Position numbers and translations under genes: made by a program | NCBI RefSeq assembly: GCF_013761175.1 | Contig: NZ_JACDUR010000001.1 | Span: 372,001-436,000 of the forward strand | DNA from: Nonomuraea soli | GTDB lineage: Bacteria > Actinomycetota > Actinomycetes > Streptosporangiales > Streptosporangiaceae | DNA length: 64,000 bases | Direction of reading: 5' to 3' | In this document: positions 63,960 through 64,000 of the stretch, in pieces | How the letters are laid out: every line of letters begins with the position of its first letter | Numbering within the stretch: the first letter of the stretch is position 1 | The notes under the pieces: generated by a model | What the model saw: only the letters and a program-made list of their open reading frames with translations | What the model was told of the DNA's origin: nothing | Databases searched by the model: none

Positions 63960-64000
63960 GACCCGGTCGTGTCCTCGACAGGTGGCCTCGCCCGACCCTG

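Overview
The DNA has about 70% G+C, nearly all genes use G or C at the third codon position, GTG starts are common and start/stop overlaps (ATGA, GTGA, TGATG) are frequent. Together with the neighbourhoods comEA-comEC-holA, rpsT-lepA-hemW and CIRCE-hrcA-dnaJ-rsmE, a DUF3097 gene, a SigE-type ECF sigma factor and many hypothetical genes of actinomycete type, this points to a chromosomal segment of a filamentous actinobacterium. A Streptosporangiales relative such as Nonomuraea is my guess; that rank is inference. I saw no tRNA, rRNA, CRISPR array or intact insertion sequence.

Layout. 1-7.7 kb: a two-component pair (kinase cut by the window edge), a secreted protein, a metzincin-like zinc protease, DUF2277, an IclR regulator divergent from an SPFH-like lipoprotein, a DksA/TraR zinc-finger protein, and a HigBA-type locus whose antitoxin is intact but whose toxin is decayed. 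7.8-14.1 kb: one minus-strand operon aceB-glcD-glcE-glcF-iclR for glycolate/glyoxylate use, every junction overlapping by 1-4 nt. 14.2-18.7 kb: DUF4097 lipoprotein, HflX, a structured 345-nt leader, imidazolonepropionase, DegV. 18.8-28.7 kb: comEA-comEC and holA, with a block of a class A beta-lactamase, a class A penicillin-binding protein, a LuxR-type regulator and a metal-binding HMA protein lying between comEC and holA. A gene coupled to comEC has lost its 3' end at the edge of that block.

29.0-42.1 kb: a six-gene minus-strand array of two ABC ATPases and four very large FtsX-type permeases arranged as two tandem pairs, one member truncated. 42.2-45.4 kb: rpsT, a GH18-like membrane-anchored protein and lepA. 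45.4-50.5 kb: a phosphonate cluster made of two divergent units (FAD oxidoreductase-phnD-phnC-phnE, and gntR-phosphonatase-like hydrolase) with matching palindromes at both starts. 50.7-54.4 kb: methyltransferase, FAD oxidoreductase, GNAT, a small hypothetical protein and a MOSC protein. 54.6-64 kb: a secreted GH18 chitinase behind a perfect 27-bp palindrome, hemW, DUF4870, DUF3097, a membrane protein, hrcA-dnaJ-rsmE under a CIRCE element, and an ECF sigma/membrane-partner pair.

Most worth a second look: the duplicated FtsX array, the block with an apparent junction behind comEC, the structured leader between hflX and hutI, and the phosphonate cluster with its shared operator. Everything here is read by eye; no search or folding program was run.
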